From positions 86,346 through 150,345 of the forward strand of contig NZ_JAJNBZ010000013.1 in assembly GCF_021369635.1 (NCBI RefSeq): DNA of 64,000 nt. The letters are read 5' to 3'. The notes below the pieces were generated by a model. It saw only the letters and a list, made by a program, of their open reading frames with translations, made no database searches and was not told the origin of the DNA. The DNA comes from Paenibacillus profundus. GTDB lineage: Bacteria; Bacillota; Bacilli; Paenibacillales; Paenibacillaceae. This document shows positions 1 through 9,418 of the stretch, in pieces; position 1 is the stretch's first letter, and every line of letters starts with the position of its first letter. A program made the translations under genes and the position numbers.

Positions 1-197
1 GTGGTTGATTTCCCCGCTCCGTTCTCCCCGATATATCCGCATATTTCTCCTTGCGGAATCGTGAACGAAATATCTTTGACGGCCATCACCTCGCTATATT
101 CCCTTTTAAATAAATCAAGCAAAGCGCCCTTCAGCCCTTCGCGGTTTTTTTGCACGTGAAACGTTTTGCGCAAATCCCTTACTTCTATGGCATTCAT
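1..197 (-). CDS. ABC transporter ATP-binding protein, N-terminal part (runs off the left edge)
   Basis: Only the first 65 or so residues are in the window. They begin MNAIEVRDLRKTFHV and reach a Walker A motif GENGAGKST just before the edge, so this is the nucleotide-binding subunit of an ABC transporter. The stretch KREYSEVMAVKDISFTI before Walker A resembles the ABC-2 type exporters whose ATPases act with membrane subunits encoded alongside (family knowledge). The ATG at 197 is chosen because a GGGTGA-like ribosome site lies about 8 to 12 bases upstream. Substrate cannot be told. The gene is transcribed leftward, divergent from the LCP gene. Confidence 0.85.
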   Translation of the reverse strand, partial: MNAIEVRDLRKTFHVQKNREGLKGALLDLFKREYSEVMAVKDISFTIPQGEICGYIGENGAGKST

Positions 198-270
198 TGC
201 TGTATGGTTCACCCTTTCGTAGATTTGCGTAGTTAGCGATGACTGCTTTAGTCTCGCACTTGGACGCGAA

Positions 271-299
271 TTGATTCAACATCATAAAGATTTTATAAT
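271..299 (+). promoter_or_regulatory. sigma-A promoter of the LCP-hemL operon
   Basis: TTGATT (271-276), a 17-base spacer and a perfect TATAAT (294-299) lie 130 bases before the LCP start. This is the only good promoter seen in the intergenic space. The long leader that would result shows no clear attenuator. Confidence 0.7.
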
Positions 300-429
300 T
301 GGATAGACAAGATGCGGGTCATTATCCATAACATTTAATATAGCACGTACGACGACTTGAATGAATGCGCCGGAGCTGACATCATGAACTTCGCTTCTTT
401 CACCGCCGGATGAGGAGAGGACGATACAT

Positions 430-1431
430 ATGTGGAAAAAGTATTGGAAGCACGCACTAACCGTGATGACCGTCATTATTGTCGGCAGTGTCGGATACTA
501 CACTTGGGCCATGTACGACAGCTTGGGCAACCTGCAGAAGAAGCCGGAAGAGTCCCGTTTTACACCTGTTGTCAGCAAGCTTCCCGACCGGAAAGCGGTA
601 GAGCCTCCGAAATGGGAGGGGAGGGAGCGCGTCAATATTTTGCTCCTCGGCGGCGATTCGCGAGGCATGGACAAGGACGAAGTTCCGCGTTCGGATTCCA
701 TCCTGCTCGCCTCGTTCGATCCGCAATCGAAACGGGCAAATCTATTCTCTATATTGCGCGACACATATGTGGATATTCCTGGATTCGGCAAAGATCGCAT
801 CAATGCAGCGCTGACGTACGGGGGCCCCGAGCTTGCCATGAAGACGGCGAGCGAATTTACCGGACTTGACGTCCAATATTATGTATATACGGATTTCCAA
901 GGCTTCATCAAGCTCATCGACGCCATGGGCGGGGTTGAATTCGAAGTGGAGAAGAACATGAAGTATACCAGCAAGGCGGATAAGCATCAATACGATATCG
1001 ACTTGAAAAAGGGCAAGCAGCTGCTGAACGGAGAAACCGCGCTTATGTACGTCCGGTTCAGATACGACGCCATGTCCGACTTTGCCCGTACAAAGCGGCA
1101 GCGCGAGCTGTTAACCGCTGTCGCGGACAAATTGAAATCGGCCTGGTCCATTATTCAGCTCCCTCACCTAATTAATGAGGTCGCCCCCTACGTGGAAACG
1201 AACCTGACGGCGGATGACATTATTAAGCTGGCCTCCTTAGGCTATGACAGCTCCATCGGGCCAAGCCACCAGCTTCCGGCGATGGATAATGTCGCTGACG
1301 CGACAATTAACAATTCCGCCGTGCTGCAAGTCATTGATAATGATAAGCTGAAGCAGTACATTCAAGACGCCTTGGAAAATAAAGCATCCGCATCCGAAGA
1401 TATCAAGAACAAAGGAGATTCGTCTACATGA
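430..1431 (+). CDS. LytR-CpsA-Psr (LCP) family cell-wall polymer ligase
   Basis: Membrane-anchored enzyme expected to transfer undecaprenyl-linked anionic polymers, such as teichoic acid or capsule, to peptidoglycan outside the cell. A short cytoplasmic tail is followed by a transmembrane segment at about residues 9-28. The LCP core then shows the family landmarks: [45 protein letters not shown] with the conserved Arg/Asp residues, and a later [22 protein letters not shown] block with the Arg-rich lipid phosphate-binding part. Its 333 residues are normal for the family. SD GGAGAGGA sits 8 bases before the ATG. The stop overlaps the hemL start by four bases, so both are translated from one message. 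Which polymer it attaches is unknown. Confidence 0.9.
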   Translation: MWKKYWKHALTVMTVIIVGSVGYYTWAMYDSLGNLQKKPEESRFTPVVSKLPDRKAVEPPKWEGRERVNILLLGGDSRGMDKDEVPRSDSILLASFDPQSKRANLFSILRDTYVDIPGFGKDRINAALTYGGPELAMKTASEFTGLDVQYYVYTDFQGFIKLIDAMGGVEFEVEKNMKYTSKADKHQYDIDLKKGKQLLNGETALMYVRFRYDAMSDFARTKRQRELLTAVADKLKSAWSIIQLPHLINEVAPYVETNLTADDIIKLASLGYDSSIGPSHQLPAMDNVADATINNSAVLQVIDNDKLKQYIQDALENKASASEDIKNKGDSST

Positions 1432-2747
1432 CTACGAACCGAAATCGTTCCGAACAACTATATGAAGAAGCGCTTGAGCATATCGTCGGCGGGGTGAACA
1501 GCCCTTCCCGATCGTTCAAAGCGGTCGGCGGCGGCTCGCCTGTATTTATGGAGCGCGCGCAAGGCGCTCACTTCTGGGATGTCGACGGCAATAAGTATAT
1601 CGACTATTTGGCCGCTTACGGCCCGATCATTACCGGTCACGCGCATCCGCACGTAACCGAAGCCATTGTGCGTGCCGCACAGAATGGCACGCTGTACGGC
1701 ACGCCTACCGAGCTAGAAATCAAGCTCGCGCGGATGCTGAAGGAAGCGGTGCCTTCTATGGACAAAGTCCGCTTCGTCAACTCTGGCACCGAGGCCGTCA
1801 TGACGACGATTCGCGTCGCCCGCGCCTACACGAAGCGCACGAAGGTAATCAAATTTGCCGGCTGCTACCACGGCCATTCCGATCTCGTGCTCGTGGCCGC
1901 TGGTTCCGGCCCGTCCACCTTGGGCATTCCCGACAGCGCCGGCATTCCGAAGAGCATCGCGAGTGAAGTCATCACCGTACCGTTCAACGACCTCGACAGC
2001 CTGAAGGCAGCGCTGGAGCACTGGGGCGATGACGTAGCTGCTGTTATGGTCGAGCCGATCGTGGGCAACTTCGGCATGGTCATGCCGCAGGCAGGCTTCC
2101 TCGAAGGGCTGTGCAAGCTGGCCCGCGAGTATGGCGCGCTCGTCATCTATGACGAAGTCATCAGCGCGTTCCGCTTCCATTACGGATCGACGCAGACGTA
2201 CCGCGTCTTCCCTGACTTTGCTGCCATCGAGCCAGACCTGACGGCCATGGGCAAAATTATCGGCGGCGGCCTCCCTATCGGGGCCTACGGCGGACGGAAG
2301 CACATCATGGAACAGGTCGCGCCGCTCGGACCAGCATACCAGGCGGGCACGATGGCCGGCAACCCGGCCTCCATCTCCGCCGGCATCGCTTGTCTCGAAG
2401 TGCTGCGCGAGGAGGGCGTGTACGAACGGATGGAAGAGTTGTCCATCCGCTTGACGGCAGGCATCCAGGAAGGTGCCGACCGTTACGGCGTGCCGCTCAC
2501 CATCAACCGGATCCGCGGCTCGTTCTCGACGCATTTCTGCGATCATCCGGTGACGAATTACGCGGAAGCGCAAGAGACGGACAGCGAAGCGTTCGCTGCC
2601 TTCTTCCGCCACATGCTCGATCAAGGCATCTGCCTTGCGCCTTCGAAGTATGAGGCATGGTTCCTGACGACGGAGCATACCGCCGAAGACATCGAGCGCA
2701 CGATCGAGGCAGCGCACGAATCGTTCCGCCGCATGGCTAACTCATAA
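1428..2747 (+). CDS. hemL: glutamate-1-semialdehyde 2,1-aminomutase
   Basis: PLP enzyme converting glutamate-1-semialdehyde to 5-aminolevulinate in the C5 haem pathway, cytosolic. The 439 residues show the class III aminotransferase fold: N-terminal [13 protein letters not shown], the phosphate-binding [26 protein letters not shown], and the PLP lysine in [19 protein letters not shown]. The start ATG overlaps the LCP stop (ATGA). Paenibacillus-type genomes often carry two HemL copies, one with the hem operon and one alone; because no other hem gene is nearby this is probably the lone (GsaB-like) copy. That is inference from context. A strong terminator follows. Confidence 0.93.
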   Translation: MTTNRNRSEQLYEEALEHIVGGVNSPSRSFKAVGGGSPVFMERAQGAHFWDVDGNKYIDYLAAYGPIITGHAHPHVTEAIVRAAQNGTLYGTPTELEIKLARMLKEAVPSMDKVRFVNSGTEAVMTTIRVARAYTKRTKVIKFAGCYHGHSDLVLVAAGSGPSTLGIPDSAGIPKSIASEVITVPFNDLDSLKAALEHWGDDVAAVMVEPIVGNFGMVMPQAGFLEGLCKLAREYGALVIYDEVISAFRFHYGSTQTYRVFPDFAAIEPDLTAMGKIIGGGLPIGAYGGRKHIMEQVAPLGPAYQAGTMAGNPASISAGIACLEVLREEGVYERMEELSIRLTAGIQEGADRYGVPLTINRIRGSFSTHFCDHPVTNYAEAQETDSEAFAAFFRHMLDQGICLAPSKYEAWFLTTEHTAEDIERTIEAAHESFRRMANS

Positions 2748-2774
2748 AGCACAACCTGTCCATCCATTTCACGC

Positions 2775-2811
2775 AAAGACGCCGGAGCTGCCATGCAGCC
2801 CGGCGTCTTTC
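2775..2811 (+). terminator. rho-independent terminator after hemL
   Basis: AAAGACGCCG pairs with CGGCGTCTTT around a 16-base loop. It closes the LCP-hemL operon and could also serve the convergent GH85 gene. Confidence 0.8.
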
Positions 2812-2895
2812 GGTATACAGCATACGTTATTTTTGTAAGACAGCATGCGTTCCAATACCACTGCCGCTTTGCCCTATTGCCGACGTCTGTACCGG

Positions 2896-5679
2896 CTACT
2901 TCAAGCCATGCACCTCGAAGCCATAAATGCGCGCAGCCGTATCGCCTCCTTGGGTTGGTTTATCGACGATCAGCTTCGCATAGCGCGCCTTCGTCAGGCT
3001 GATTGCATGCTTGCTGACGCCAAGCGTATTGTCCTTCACCTCGACGGCATCGCTCCAATTTACCCCGTCCAGGCTCAGCTGAATCCGGAATGCGCGCGAG
3101 TTGAACGCCTCGCCTTCACCGCCCGCCTGCGCGTGCTTCACGACGAATTCGCTCACTTGGTGGACGGCTCCCAAATCGACCGTCATCCAATGCGGTCCGT
3201 CTCCTACCGCGCACCATTTCGTGCGGTCATTGCCGTCGACGGCAAACGGTGGTGCTTCGTTCGAATTGACGAAGCTGCTCGCATCCGTCTTCTTGTTCAG
3301 CGCCAAATCGGCGATGCCGCCGGCCGCATCCTTGGTAACGGTAATGAGCTGCTTCGTGAGCGAATCTTCGCCCTCGCTGTTCTTCGCCGTCAACGTCACC
3401 TCATATACGCCTTCCTTGTCGTAACGAACTGCCGGATTCCGCTCCGAACTCGATTCCGGTTGGCCGCCCGGGAAGCTCCACAGCCAGCTCTCTGTCACCT
3501 CGGACGATTTATCCGTGAACTTCACGGTATCGCCTGGCGCAATCAACGTCTTATCTGCTTCGAAATCGGCGGTAGGCTGCGGGTAACCCGGCCACTCGAA
3601 GGAGACTGATGCGCGTTCGCCTTGTTCATAATGACGGTTAATCGGCACGACTTCCAGCGTCGTCGCCGTTTCCTTATCGATGCGCTTCATTTCCGGAACA
3701 TAAAAAACGTTGTTGGCCGTCGCGCCCGCCAGCTCGCTGACTCCGTCCGGATTCACGCGGTACACTTGATAGTACAGCACCTCTTCCCCCAGCGCTTCCC
3801 ATTTGAGGCGGGCATCGCCATAGATGCTGTCGCGGAAATCGGCTTCCGTCACTACAAGACCATTCACCGCGCCAAGTTGAGGTGCACTCGCATACGTCTT
3901 ACGGATGGACAGTTCGCCGATATTCACCTGCAAGCTGTCAATCGGTTCCGGCGAATCGAATTTCAGTGAAATGCCCGCAATGTTGCGGTCCGCATACGTC
4001 GCCAGCGTCACGGTCGAACGCACCCACTTGTTCTTGTATACGGTGTCGGTGACGCTCGTTCCGTCCGCCAGTTCGATGGTTGCCGGATCCAGGTACACAT
4101 ATTGCTCTGGCGCATCATCGAAGGATACTCCGATCTGGACTCTGGCATTCTCGTCATTGGCTTTATATGTAGCCGATACGACCGTCGTCGGCTCGACCCG
4201 GACGTTCGTCTTGTACAGCTTGACGTGTGTAGCCGAATCCGGCCGGAGGTCACCCGCCACCTTCAACGAGCTGCCGCCGTAGTAAGCGTTCTCATAATCA
4301 AAGGACGGCTGCAACGCCTGTCCCGTCCCTTCGGACTCTGCAATCCAGCGCCAAGACGGCAGGATGTCCTGCAGGCTTCGGTTGCTCCAATCCCGGCTGC
4401 GGACTACTTCCCCGTTCACGGCGAATAGATGCCCGTTCCCCATATTGAAATGAGTGATGAATTCAGGACCGGTAATGACGCTCTTGTCTACGAAATAGTT
4501 GGCCGCTCCACGCCACGTTCTCGGCTTCGTTGCATCCCCGGCTCCCGGACGCGGCGGCGTCGCTGCCGGATTATGCTCATAGCCTGACCAGAACGTCGTC
4601 TCTTTTTCCATGTACTCTTCATGGGTCTTCGAGCTGTTCCAAGCCCAATCCGGGCGATAAATGCCCAAGGAAGTCGTTGCCTTACCATCTCCCGGGAACA
4701 AAGCAGGCATGTTGAACGTTCCATTGTATCCATTTGCTTCTACATCAATGCCCGCATAGAGGTCGTAAGGACTCCGGTTCAAGCTTTGGGCGACAGAAGG
4801 AGAATTTTGGAACGCATAACCGGAATACTGCCAGCGGAAGTCAAGGAACATCGTGTCGGACACGCGCTCGCTGCCGTCTTGGAAAAACATTTTGTTGTTG
4901 TCCGTCAGCGCCCCCTGCCAGGATATGGGCCCTCGATTGATCATCGAATCGTACCAAATGATCTCCATGCCCGGTTGCTTGTGCTGCTGCAAATATTTCA
5001 AAAACTGCTGCATCAATTGCGCGTCTTGCGGCGTGGCACCTTGCGTTTCTTGGTTGATGAACCAGCCGTCGAAGCCGTAATATGATGCCGCTTCTATTAA
5101 TTTGTCCGCCGTCGGGAACGAGCCGTCCTCACGCTGCTGCAGCATGTCGCGCAGCCATTGGAGCTTGCCGCCGTGTTCTCTTTGCGGGAAAAATACGGTT
5201 CCGTAAACGGGCACGCCATTCTTGTGGGCGGCATCGATCACATCCGCGCTTGGCGGCACGATCAGGCCCTCGCCCGCAGAGCCGCCCCACATGATGAGAC
5301 TATCCACATACTGCCAATAACCAAATGTAAATGTATTGAATTTTTCAGAGCCTTGCGAAGGCACCCCGCTCGTATTCGGGTACATGGATGCGAGCGCCAT
5401 CAATTTCGGGTCCTCCAGCGCGTTTGGATTTACTTTATAACCCTTCACACGCTCCTGTACAAGCTTAACGCTGCCCTTGTTGAAGGCGGCATCCCGGTCC
5501 GTTGACGGAGACCACTCTAAGAGCGTGTTCGGATACCAATAGGAAGAATGCGGCTGCGCGGCTTCCGCTTGACCGGCAAACCCCATCAAGGAGCCCGCCA
5601 GCATCGCCGTGCTGATGAATACGGCAAGGCTGCGTTTCATTCGTTGTTTGGACATAACCGTCGGTTGCAATCGTTTCAT
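2896..5679 (-). CDS. secreted endo-beta-N-acetylglucosaminidase, glycoside hydrolase family 85 (EndoD-like)
   Basis: Extracellular enzyme expected to cut between the two GlcNAc residues of the N-glycan core. A signal peptide (MKRSLAVFISTAMLAGSLMGFAGQAEA) precedes the GH85 TIM barrel at roughly residues 30-340. Landmarks are GYWQYVDSLIMWGG, PVYGTVFFPQREHGGK and the catalytic GWFINQET, whose Asn and Glu are the family's substrate-assisted pair, followed by EIIWYDSM. Beta-sandwich regions follow, then a PKD domain (PTADFEADKTLIAPGDTVKFTD) and a C-terminal F5/8-type carbohydrate-binding domain. The start at 5679 has an AGGAAGAGGT ribosome site; an upstream ATG at 5730 does not. Length 927 aa. No anchor is visible, so it is probably released. 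A perfect cre box lies upstream. Confidence 0.93.
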   Translation of the reverse strand: MKRLQPTVMSKQRMKRSLAVFISTAMLAGSLMGFAGQAEAAQPHSSYWYPNTLLEWSPSTDRDAAFNKGSVKLVQERVKGYKVNPNALEDPKLMALASMYPNTSGVPSQGSEKFNTFTFGYWQYVDSLIMWGGSAGEGLIVPPSADVIDAAHKNGVPVYGTVFFPQREHGGKLQWLRDMLQQREDGSFPTADKLIEAASYYGFDGWFINQETQGATPQDAQLMQQFLKYLQQHKQPGMEIIWYDSMINRGPISWQGALTDNNKMFFQDGSERVSDTMFLDFRWQYSGYAFQNSPSVAQSLNRSPYDLYAGIDVEANGYNGTFNMPALFPGDGKATTSLGIYRPDWAWNSSKTHEEYMEKETTFWSGYEHNPAATPPRPGAGDATKPRTWRGAANYFVDKSVITGPEFITHFNMGNGHLFAVNGEVVRSRDWSNRSLQDILPSWRWIAESEGTGQALQPSFDYENAYYGGSSLKVAGDLRPDSATHVKLYKTNVRVEPTTVVSATYKANDENARVQIGVSFDDAPEQYVYLDPATIELADGTSVTDTVYKNKWVRSTVTLATYADRNIAGISLKFDSPEPIDSLQVNIGELSIRKTYASAPQLGAVNGLVVTEADFRDSIYGDARLKWEALGEEVLYYQVYRVNPDGVSELAGATANNVFYVPEMKRIDKETATTLEVVPINRHYEQGERASVSFEWPGYPQPTADFEADKTLIAPGDTVKFTDKSSEVTESWLWSFPGGQPESSSERNPAVRYDKEGVYEVTLTAKNSEGEDSLTKQLITVTKDAAGGIADLALNKKTDASSFVNSNEAPPFAVDGNDRTKWCAVGDGPHWMTVDLGAVHQVSEFVVKHAQAGGEGEAFNSRAFRIQLSLDGVNWSDAVEVKDNTLGVSKHAISLTKARYAKLIVDKPTQGGDTAARIYGFEVHGLK

Positions 5680-5744
5680 TCGATACCTCTTCCTCTCTCC
5701 CAAATAATAAATAACCATATCCGGATGCATGAGCCGATTAAAAA

Positions 5745-5758
5745 TGTTAGCGCTTACA
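5745..5758 (-). promoter_or_regulatory. catabolite-responsive element (cre) of the GH85 gene
   Basis: TGTAAGCGCTAACA read on the minus strand matches the CcpA consensus TGWAANCGNTNWCA at every position. It lies about 11-24 bases past the predicted start of transcription, a position where CcpA blocks elongation or initiation. Confidence 0.85.
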
Positions 5759-5775
5759 ATTTGTTATGCAGATTT

Positions 5776-5804
5776 ATTGTATCCCCTATATTATCCAGTG
5801 GAAA
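5776..5804 (-). promoter_or_regulatory. predicted sigma-A promoter of the GH85 gene
   Basis: Read on the minus strand: TTTCCA, 17 bases, TACAAT. The cre box directly downstream makes the assignment more likely. Confidence 0.55.
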
Positions 5805-6242
5805 GGATGGTTTTTCCTATTTTACGAGATATCTTTAATTGATCCACCAAATCTTTAATATTTACCCTGAAAATTGGCTGCGCTCCGCTTTCGTTCAGCC
5901 CGAACGGTGCAGATTGAATTGGGAAATGAAGATTCCATTGGAAATAGTACAGTCTTCTCCCCTCAAACAAGCAGTATTCGATGATTCTGCTGGAAACTGT
6001 CCAATCAAATCGTCCTTTTTAGTCTTTTAGAGCCAAATTGATCCGGTCCTATTGGATCATTTCCAGTGAAATGACACCCAGTCACGCTTCATGCTAAAAA
6101 GCATTGGACGAAATCCAATGGATGCAGCTTGGTATCCTTGCCAAGTCGAATCGATATAGCCGTCATCACACTTATCAACGCTCAATTTTCGAGATATTAG
6201 GCAGTAATAATAAAGCAATCATCAGGTATGTCCCTAATTAAC

Positions 6243-6290
6243 CTAACTACACACTGATGTAGTTCATTGCGCTCAGAGTAACTATATGAA
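6243..6290 (+). repeat. copy of a short interspersed repeat (AACTAC..TGATGTAG..CATTGCGCT)
   Basis: AACTAC, then TGATGTAGTTCATTGCGCT; the same word order recurs in two imperfect units at 7421-7530. The two places flank the ferritin-like gene. Nature unknown. Confidence 0.45.
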
Positions 6291-6423
6291 TGAACTAAAG
6301 ATAGCTCACATTTCTAGCCAATCACGATACGCTGCCACGTACTTTTCTCCACTCTCCCTCTCGTTCAGAAGGGGCATCTCTCTGTGCTGTCCAGCGTGAC
6401 GCAAGACGTTAGAAGGGAACTCT

Positions 6424-6446
6424 CAAATGTATGATTGCAGTTGGAG
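6424..6446 (+). repeat. terminal fragment of the 180-bp dispersed repeat
   Basis: CAAATGTATGATTGCAGTTGGAG matches the right end of the copies at 41198-41377 and 62192-62373 with two or three differences. The rest of the element is missing here. Confidence 0.45.
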
Positions 6447-6707
6447 ATGCTCCCTCCCACTATTACATCAACCGTTCAATCACACCATAGAGCGTCTGGA
6501 CGATGCTGGAATCGTTGTTACTGACTGAAGGGGAGAGTGAACGGAAACGCCGAACGGAGAGTGTAACGCCTCTCCAAAAATTTACTCTGAATGAAACAAG
6601 TGGCTCTTAACTGGTTATTTCCGTCATAATTATAGAAGTCAGGTACCCTTCTAGGCGGACACACATATGATATTGCAAGATCGAATCCATATCGAGGAGG
6701 ACTTAAC

Positions 6708-7232
6708 ATGCTTCCTTTATTCTGCATGAGCCCCCCATATGCCCCATATCGCGCAAATGCCCCTGTTCCAAGCACCGAATGCTTAACTAACCCGCTTCAG
6801 CCGCCGCTCGATGCTTACGACACCAACCTGAATACGGCCCTCCCGCTCATTGCGAGCTCCATTCAAGGGGAACGCGATGACGAGCTGTTCTATGATGATT
6901 TAATCCGGCTCGCCCCTTCCCAGGCGGACAAGGACATTATCGCGTCCATTCGCAACGACGAGCGGAGGCATCGCCAATGGTTCCGCTATATCTACTATTG
7001 CTTGACCGGGCAACAAGTCCCTGAAGCCATAGATGAATCCTATCAGCCGACAGCCTCGTATCTCGAAGGGCTGGAAAAGGCTCTCTTCGGTGAGCTCAGC
7101 GCAGTTGAAAAATACCGGCGCATTTATTTCACGGTTGGGCCGGAACCGTTCCGCAACATCATTTTTGAAATATTGACTGACGAGTTGAAGCACGCCAGCA
7201 AATACAATTTCTTATACGCGAAAAATAAATAG
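6708..7232 (+). CDS. ferritin-like (rubrerythrin-type) di-iron domain protein
   Basis: A 174-residue protein with four predicted helices carrying the carboxylate and histidine pairs of the ferritin-like fold: SIQGERDDELFYDDLI, IRNDERRHRQWFRYIYY, LFGELSAVEKYRRIYF and ILTDELKHASKYNFLY. The ERRH and DELKH motifs are typical iron ligands (E..H). The first 35 residues are proline-rich and without known fold. Such proteins in Bacillales are spore-coat or oxidative-stress linked, but no specific role can be assigned. SD GAGGAGG lies 7-8 bases before the ATG. It stands alone in repeat-rich DNA. Confidence 0.8.
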   Translation: MLPLFCMSPPYAPYRANAPVPSTECLTNPLQPPLDAYDTNLNTALPLIASSIQGERDDELFYDDLIRLAPSQADKDIIASIRNDERRHRQWFRYIYYCLTGQQVPEAIDESYQPTASYLEGLEKALFGELSAVEKYRRIYFTVGPEPFRNIIFEILTDELKHASKYNFLYAKNK

Positions 7233-7665
7233 CGCAATCCTTTTAATCTATTCTCTAATCCCCTCTGACCCAACATCGCCGTAACATCTCTGTTTCGTTT
7301 ATTTTTCACCCGGATGCTTACTTTTGCTCACCCTCCCCATTCGTCAGAATGCTTCTCTTTTTGGCAAAGGGCATCCTTTCAATTCCAATCAACTGTAATT
7401 TGTGCAATATATATGCCCCATTTACATGCAACCTATTGCGTTATGGTATAACTACTCCGTTGTGATGTACACCTGTTTAACTACTGTGTTCTGATGCAGC
7501 TTATTGCGCTTTGATTTGCTTGACTGTCTGCTGATTCAAGAAATCACATATGGTCGAGATGCATGTGCGAGGACCGAATGTACATTTTGTGCGGCATAAC
7601 GTTAATGAGCGGCAAGCGGGCCTACTCCCTACTAAACGGCAACCGGACATATCCCCCTACAACAG
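7233..7665. other. intergenic region between ferritin-like gene and PTS permease
   Basis: No supported gene. The only clear structure is the two-unit repeat at 7421-7530. Confidence 0.5.
7421..7530 (+). repeat. two imperfect units of the AACTAC/TGATG/ATTGCGCT repeat
   Basis: Words ATGCAACCTATTGCGTTATG, AACTACTCCGTTGTGATG and AACTACTGTGTTCTGATGCAG followed by TTATTGCGCTTTGAT recur. They look like degenerate tandem copies of the unit also seen at 6243-6290. Confidence 0.45.
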
Positions 7666-7698
7666 AACGGCTCCGCATCTTAAAGACGCGGAGCCGTT
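7666..7698 (-). terminator. terminator after the GlcNAc-type PTS permease
   Basis: An 11-bp perfect stem AACGGCTCCGC/GCGGAGCCGTT with an 11-base loop lies 20 bases past the stop codon. The T tract on the minus strand is weak. Confidence 0.65.
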
Positions 7699-7718
7699 GC
7701 CATTACAGCAATATTAGG

Positions 7719-9170
7719 TTATAGCTTCTTGATTTCTTCCTTCAAGAGCTCGGACTGCGTACCGAACACCACCTGCACGTTGCCTTTGCCGAGCTTCATA
7801 ATCCCGGCGGCGCCGAGCGCCTTCAAGCCCGCCTCGTTGACCACGGTGTCGTCCTTCAGCGTCAAGCGCAAGCGCGTAATACATGCTTCGTTCGTAATAA
7901 TGTTATCTTTGCCGCCGATAAGTCCGACGACTTTTTCCGCCTTCTCACGCAGGCTGGAGTTGGCGTTGACCGTGTTATCCGCGTCTCCTTCTGTCTCCAG
8001 CTCATCCTCGCGTCCCGGCGTCTTCAGATTCAGCTTCACAATCAGGAAGCGGAACAAGAAATAGTAAACCACAAAGTAGGCGAGTCCGATTGGAATCAGA
8101 AGCAATGGCTTCGTCGCCAATGGGAAGTTCAGCGCATAGTCGATAAAGCCTGCTGAGAACCCAAACCCGTGCTTAATGCCAAGCGTTGCCGTTACGAATC
8201 CAGACACCCCCGCCAATATCGCATGGACAACGAACAGTACGGGAGCAACGAACATAAATGCGAATTCGATCGGCTCCGTAATCCCAGTTAGGAACGACGC
8301 GATAGCCGTACCGATGAAGATGGAAGCAACCATTTTGCGATTCTCCGGCTTCGCCGCATGAATAATGGCGAGAGCCGCACCTGGTAATGCGAACATCATG
8401 ATTGGGAAAAACCCAGTCATGAACAACCCTGACGTCGGGTCGCCATGGAAGAATCGGGCAATGTCGCCCTGCCATACTTGTCCGGCAGCGTCGGTAAAGG
8501 AGCCGATTTGGAACCATGCAATTGCATTCAACACGTGGTGCAGACCGAATGGAATGAGTAGCCGGTTCGCTACCATGAAGATGCCGGAGCCGACCGCTCC
8601 GAGTTCAACAATCCAGTTGCCGAAGGAATCGAGCGCCTGTTGAACCGGTCCCCATACAATCCCGAACGGAATCGCCACTAAAATCATAACCGCTGAGGTG
8701 ACAATCGGCACAAATCGTTTGCCGCCGAAAAAGCCAAGCCAATCCGGCACTTTAATATCATGATATTTGTTGTACAGGAACGCAGCGATACCACCGGCCA
8801 ATATACCGCCGATGACGCCCATGTCGAGCTTCATGTCATCCGGAATGAACGCGAACGCTGCCGGAATTTTGGACAATACTTTAAGTAAAATAATATGCGC
8901 TATGACGGCCGCCAATACGGCCACCGCGTCTGAAGCAAATCCGATGGCTACCCCGATGGCGAATATAAGAGCCAAGTTATCAAATATAGCGGAGCCGCCT
9001 GCATCCAGGAACGGGGCAATATATTGGTTCAGGAACCCGCCGACCGTGTCTCCCATATGGAAGTCTTTCACATAGTCAATTGCACCGAAGCGAAGCAAAA
9101 TAGCTGCCGCCGGCAACGTTGCAACCGGGAGCATCAATGCCCGACCAATTCTTTGCAAAAAGGCTAGCAT
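7719..9170 (-). CDS. PTS permease IICB, N-acetylglucosamine/glucose type
   Basis: Membrane permease that imports and phosphorylates a hexose or GlcNAc. The first 380 residues are a hydrophobic IIC domain beginning LQRIGRALMLPVATLPAAAILL, with FGLHHVLNAIAWF and the GITEPIEFAFMF signature near the sugar site. After a linker the IIB domain carries the phospho-cysteine in EACITRLRL (Cys430). There is no IIA domain, so it should use the Crr protein encoded upstream. The IIC signature is closest to NagP/NagE-type GlcNAc transporters, but glucose cannot be excluded. SD AAGGAGGAG precedes the ATG by 9 bases. A RAT/terminator lies in the leader, so expression should need the antiterminator encoded just upstream. 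Confidence 0.88.
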   Translation of the reverse strand: MLAFLQRIGRALMLPVATLPAAAILLRFGAIDYVKDFHMGDTVGGFLNQYIAPFLDAGGSAIFDNLALIFAIGVAIGFASDAVAVLAAVIAHIILLKVLSKIPAAFAFIPDDMKLDMGVIGGILAGGIAAFLYNKYHDIKVPDWLGFFGGKRFVPIVTSAVMILVAIPFGIVWGPVQQALDSFGNWIVELGAVGSGIFMVANRLLIPFGLHHVLNAIAWFQIGSFTDAAGQVWQGDIARFFHGDPTSGLFMTGFFPIMMFALPGAALAIIHAAKPENRKMVASIFIGTAIASFLTGITEPIEFAFMFVAPVLFVVHAILAGVSGFVTATLGIKHGFGFSAGFIDYALNFPLATKPLLLIPIGLAYFVVYYFLFRFLIVKLNLKTPGREDELETEGDADNTVNANSSLREKAEKVVGLIGGKDNIITNEACITRLRLTLKDDTVVNEAGLKALGAAGIMKLGKGNVQVVFGTQSELLKEEIKKL

Positions 9171-9254
9171 GAGTTGTTCTCCTCCTTAATTGGTTAAGTA
9201 AAGTATGGATAAAAGGCCAAAGTTTTATTCTTCTGCCTGTCATCACCGCAACAA

Positions 9255-9324
9255 CGCAAAAAGACATGAGCTTGCGATGAGACACCACCCGATATCGCGG
9301 ATGCTATCCCTTGGCAAGCTCATG
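9255..9324 (-). terminator. conditional terminator overlapping RAT 1
   Basis: On the minus strand CATGAGCTTGC pairs with GCAAGCTCATG, followed by TCTTTTTG. The left arm overlaps the RAT sequence, the classic exclusive arrangement for BglG/GlcT antitermination. Confidence 0.85.
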
Positions 9325-9346
9325 CCTAGTCGTACTAGTAACACGC
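9317..9346 (-). promoter_or_regulatory. RAT 1, ribonucleic antiterminator site before the IICB gene
   Basis: A 30-base sequence read on the minus strand as GCGTGTTACTAGTACGACTA plus GGCATGAGCT. It recurs without change at 13360-13389. The site overlaps the terminator stem, so binding of a CAT-domain antiterminator would let transcription continue into the permease gene. Confidence 0.85.
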
Positions 9347-9418
9347 CTGTTATGAAGGTTGTTATAGAGGTTGTTCGAAAAGTCCTCTTTTGAACACGCA
9401 CTTATAGGTAATAGATAA

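Larger units (their letters stand above)
5839..6707. other. long intergenic region without a supported gene
   Basis: About 870 bases between the GH85 promoter and the ferritin-like gene. The open frames here lack a ribosome site and any recognisable protein pattern. It contains a copy of a short repeat family (6243-6290), the end piece of the 180-bp dispersed repeat (6424-6446) and one copy of a GGGGAGAGTGAAC motif (6524-6550). It reads as repeat-accumulating spacer. Confidence 0.5.

Noticed and set aside
1713..2717. 334-codon open frame on the minus strand inside hemL, and similar long frames opposite the GH85, bioF and exopolysaccharide genes
   Set aside because: They mirror GC-rich genes whose third codon positions avoid stops. 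Their translations have no family pattern and no ribosome sites.
5839..6030. 63-codon plus-strand frame in the GH85-ferritin gap
   Set aside because: Ribosome site absent, composition not protein-like, and the region is rich in repeats.
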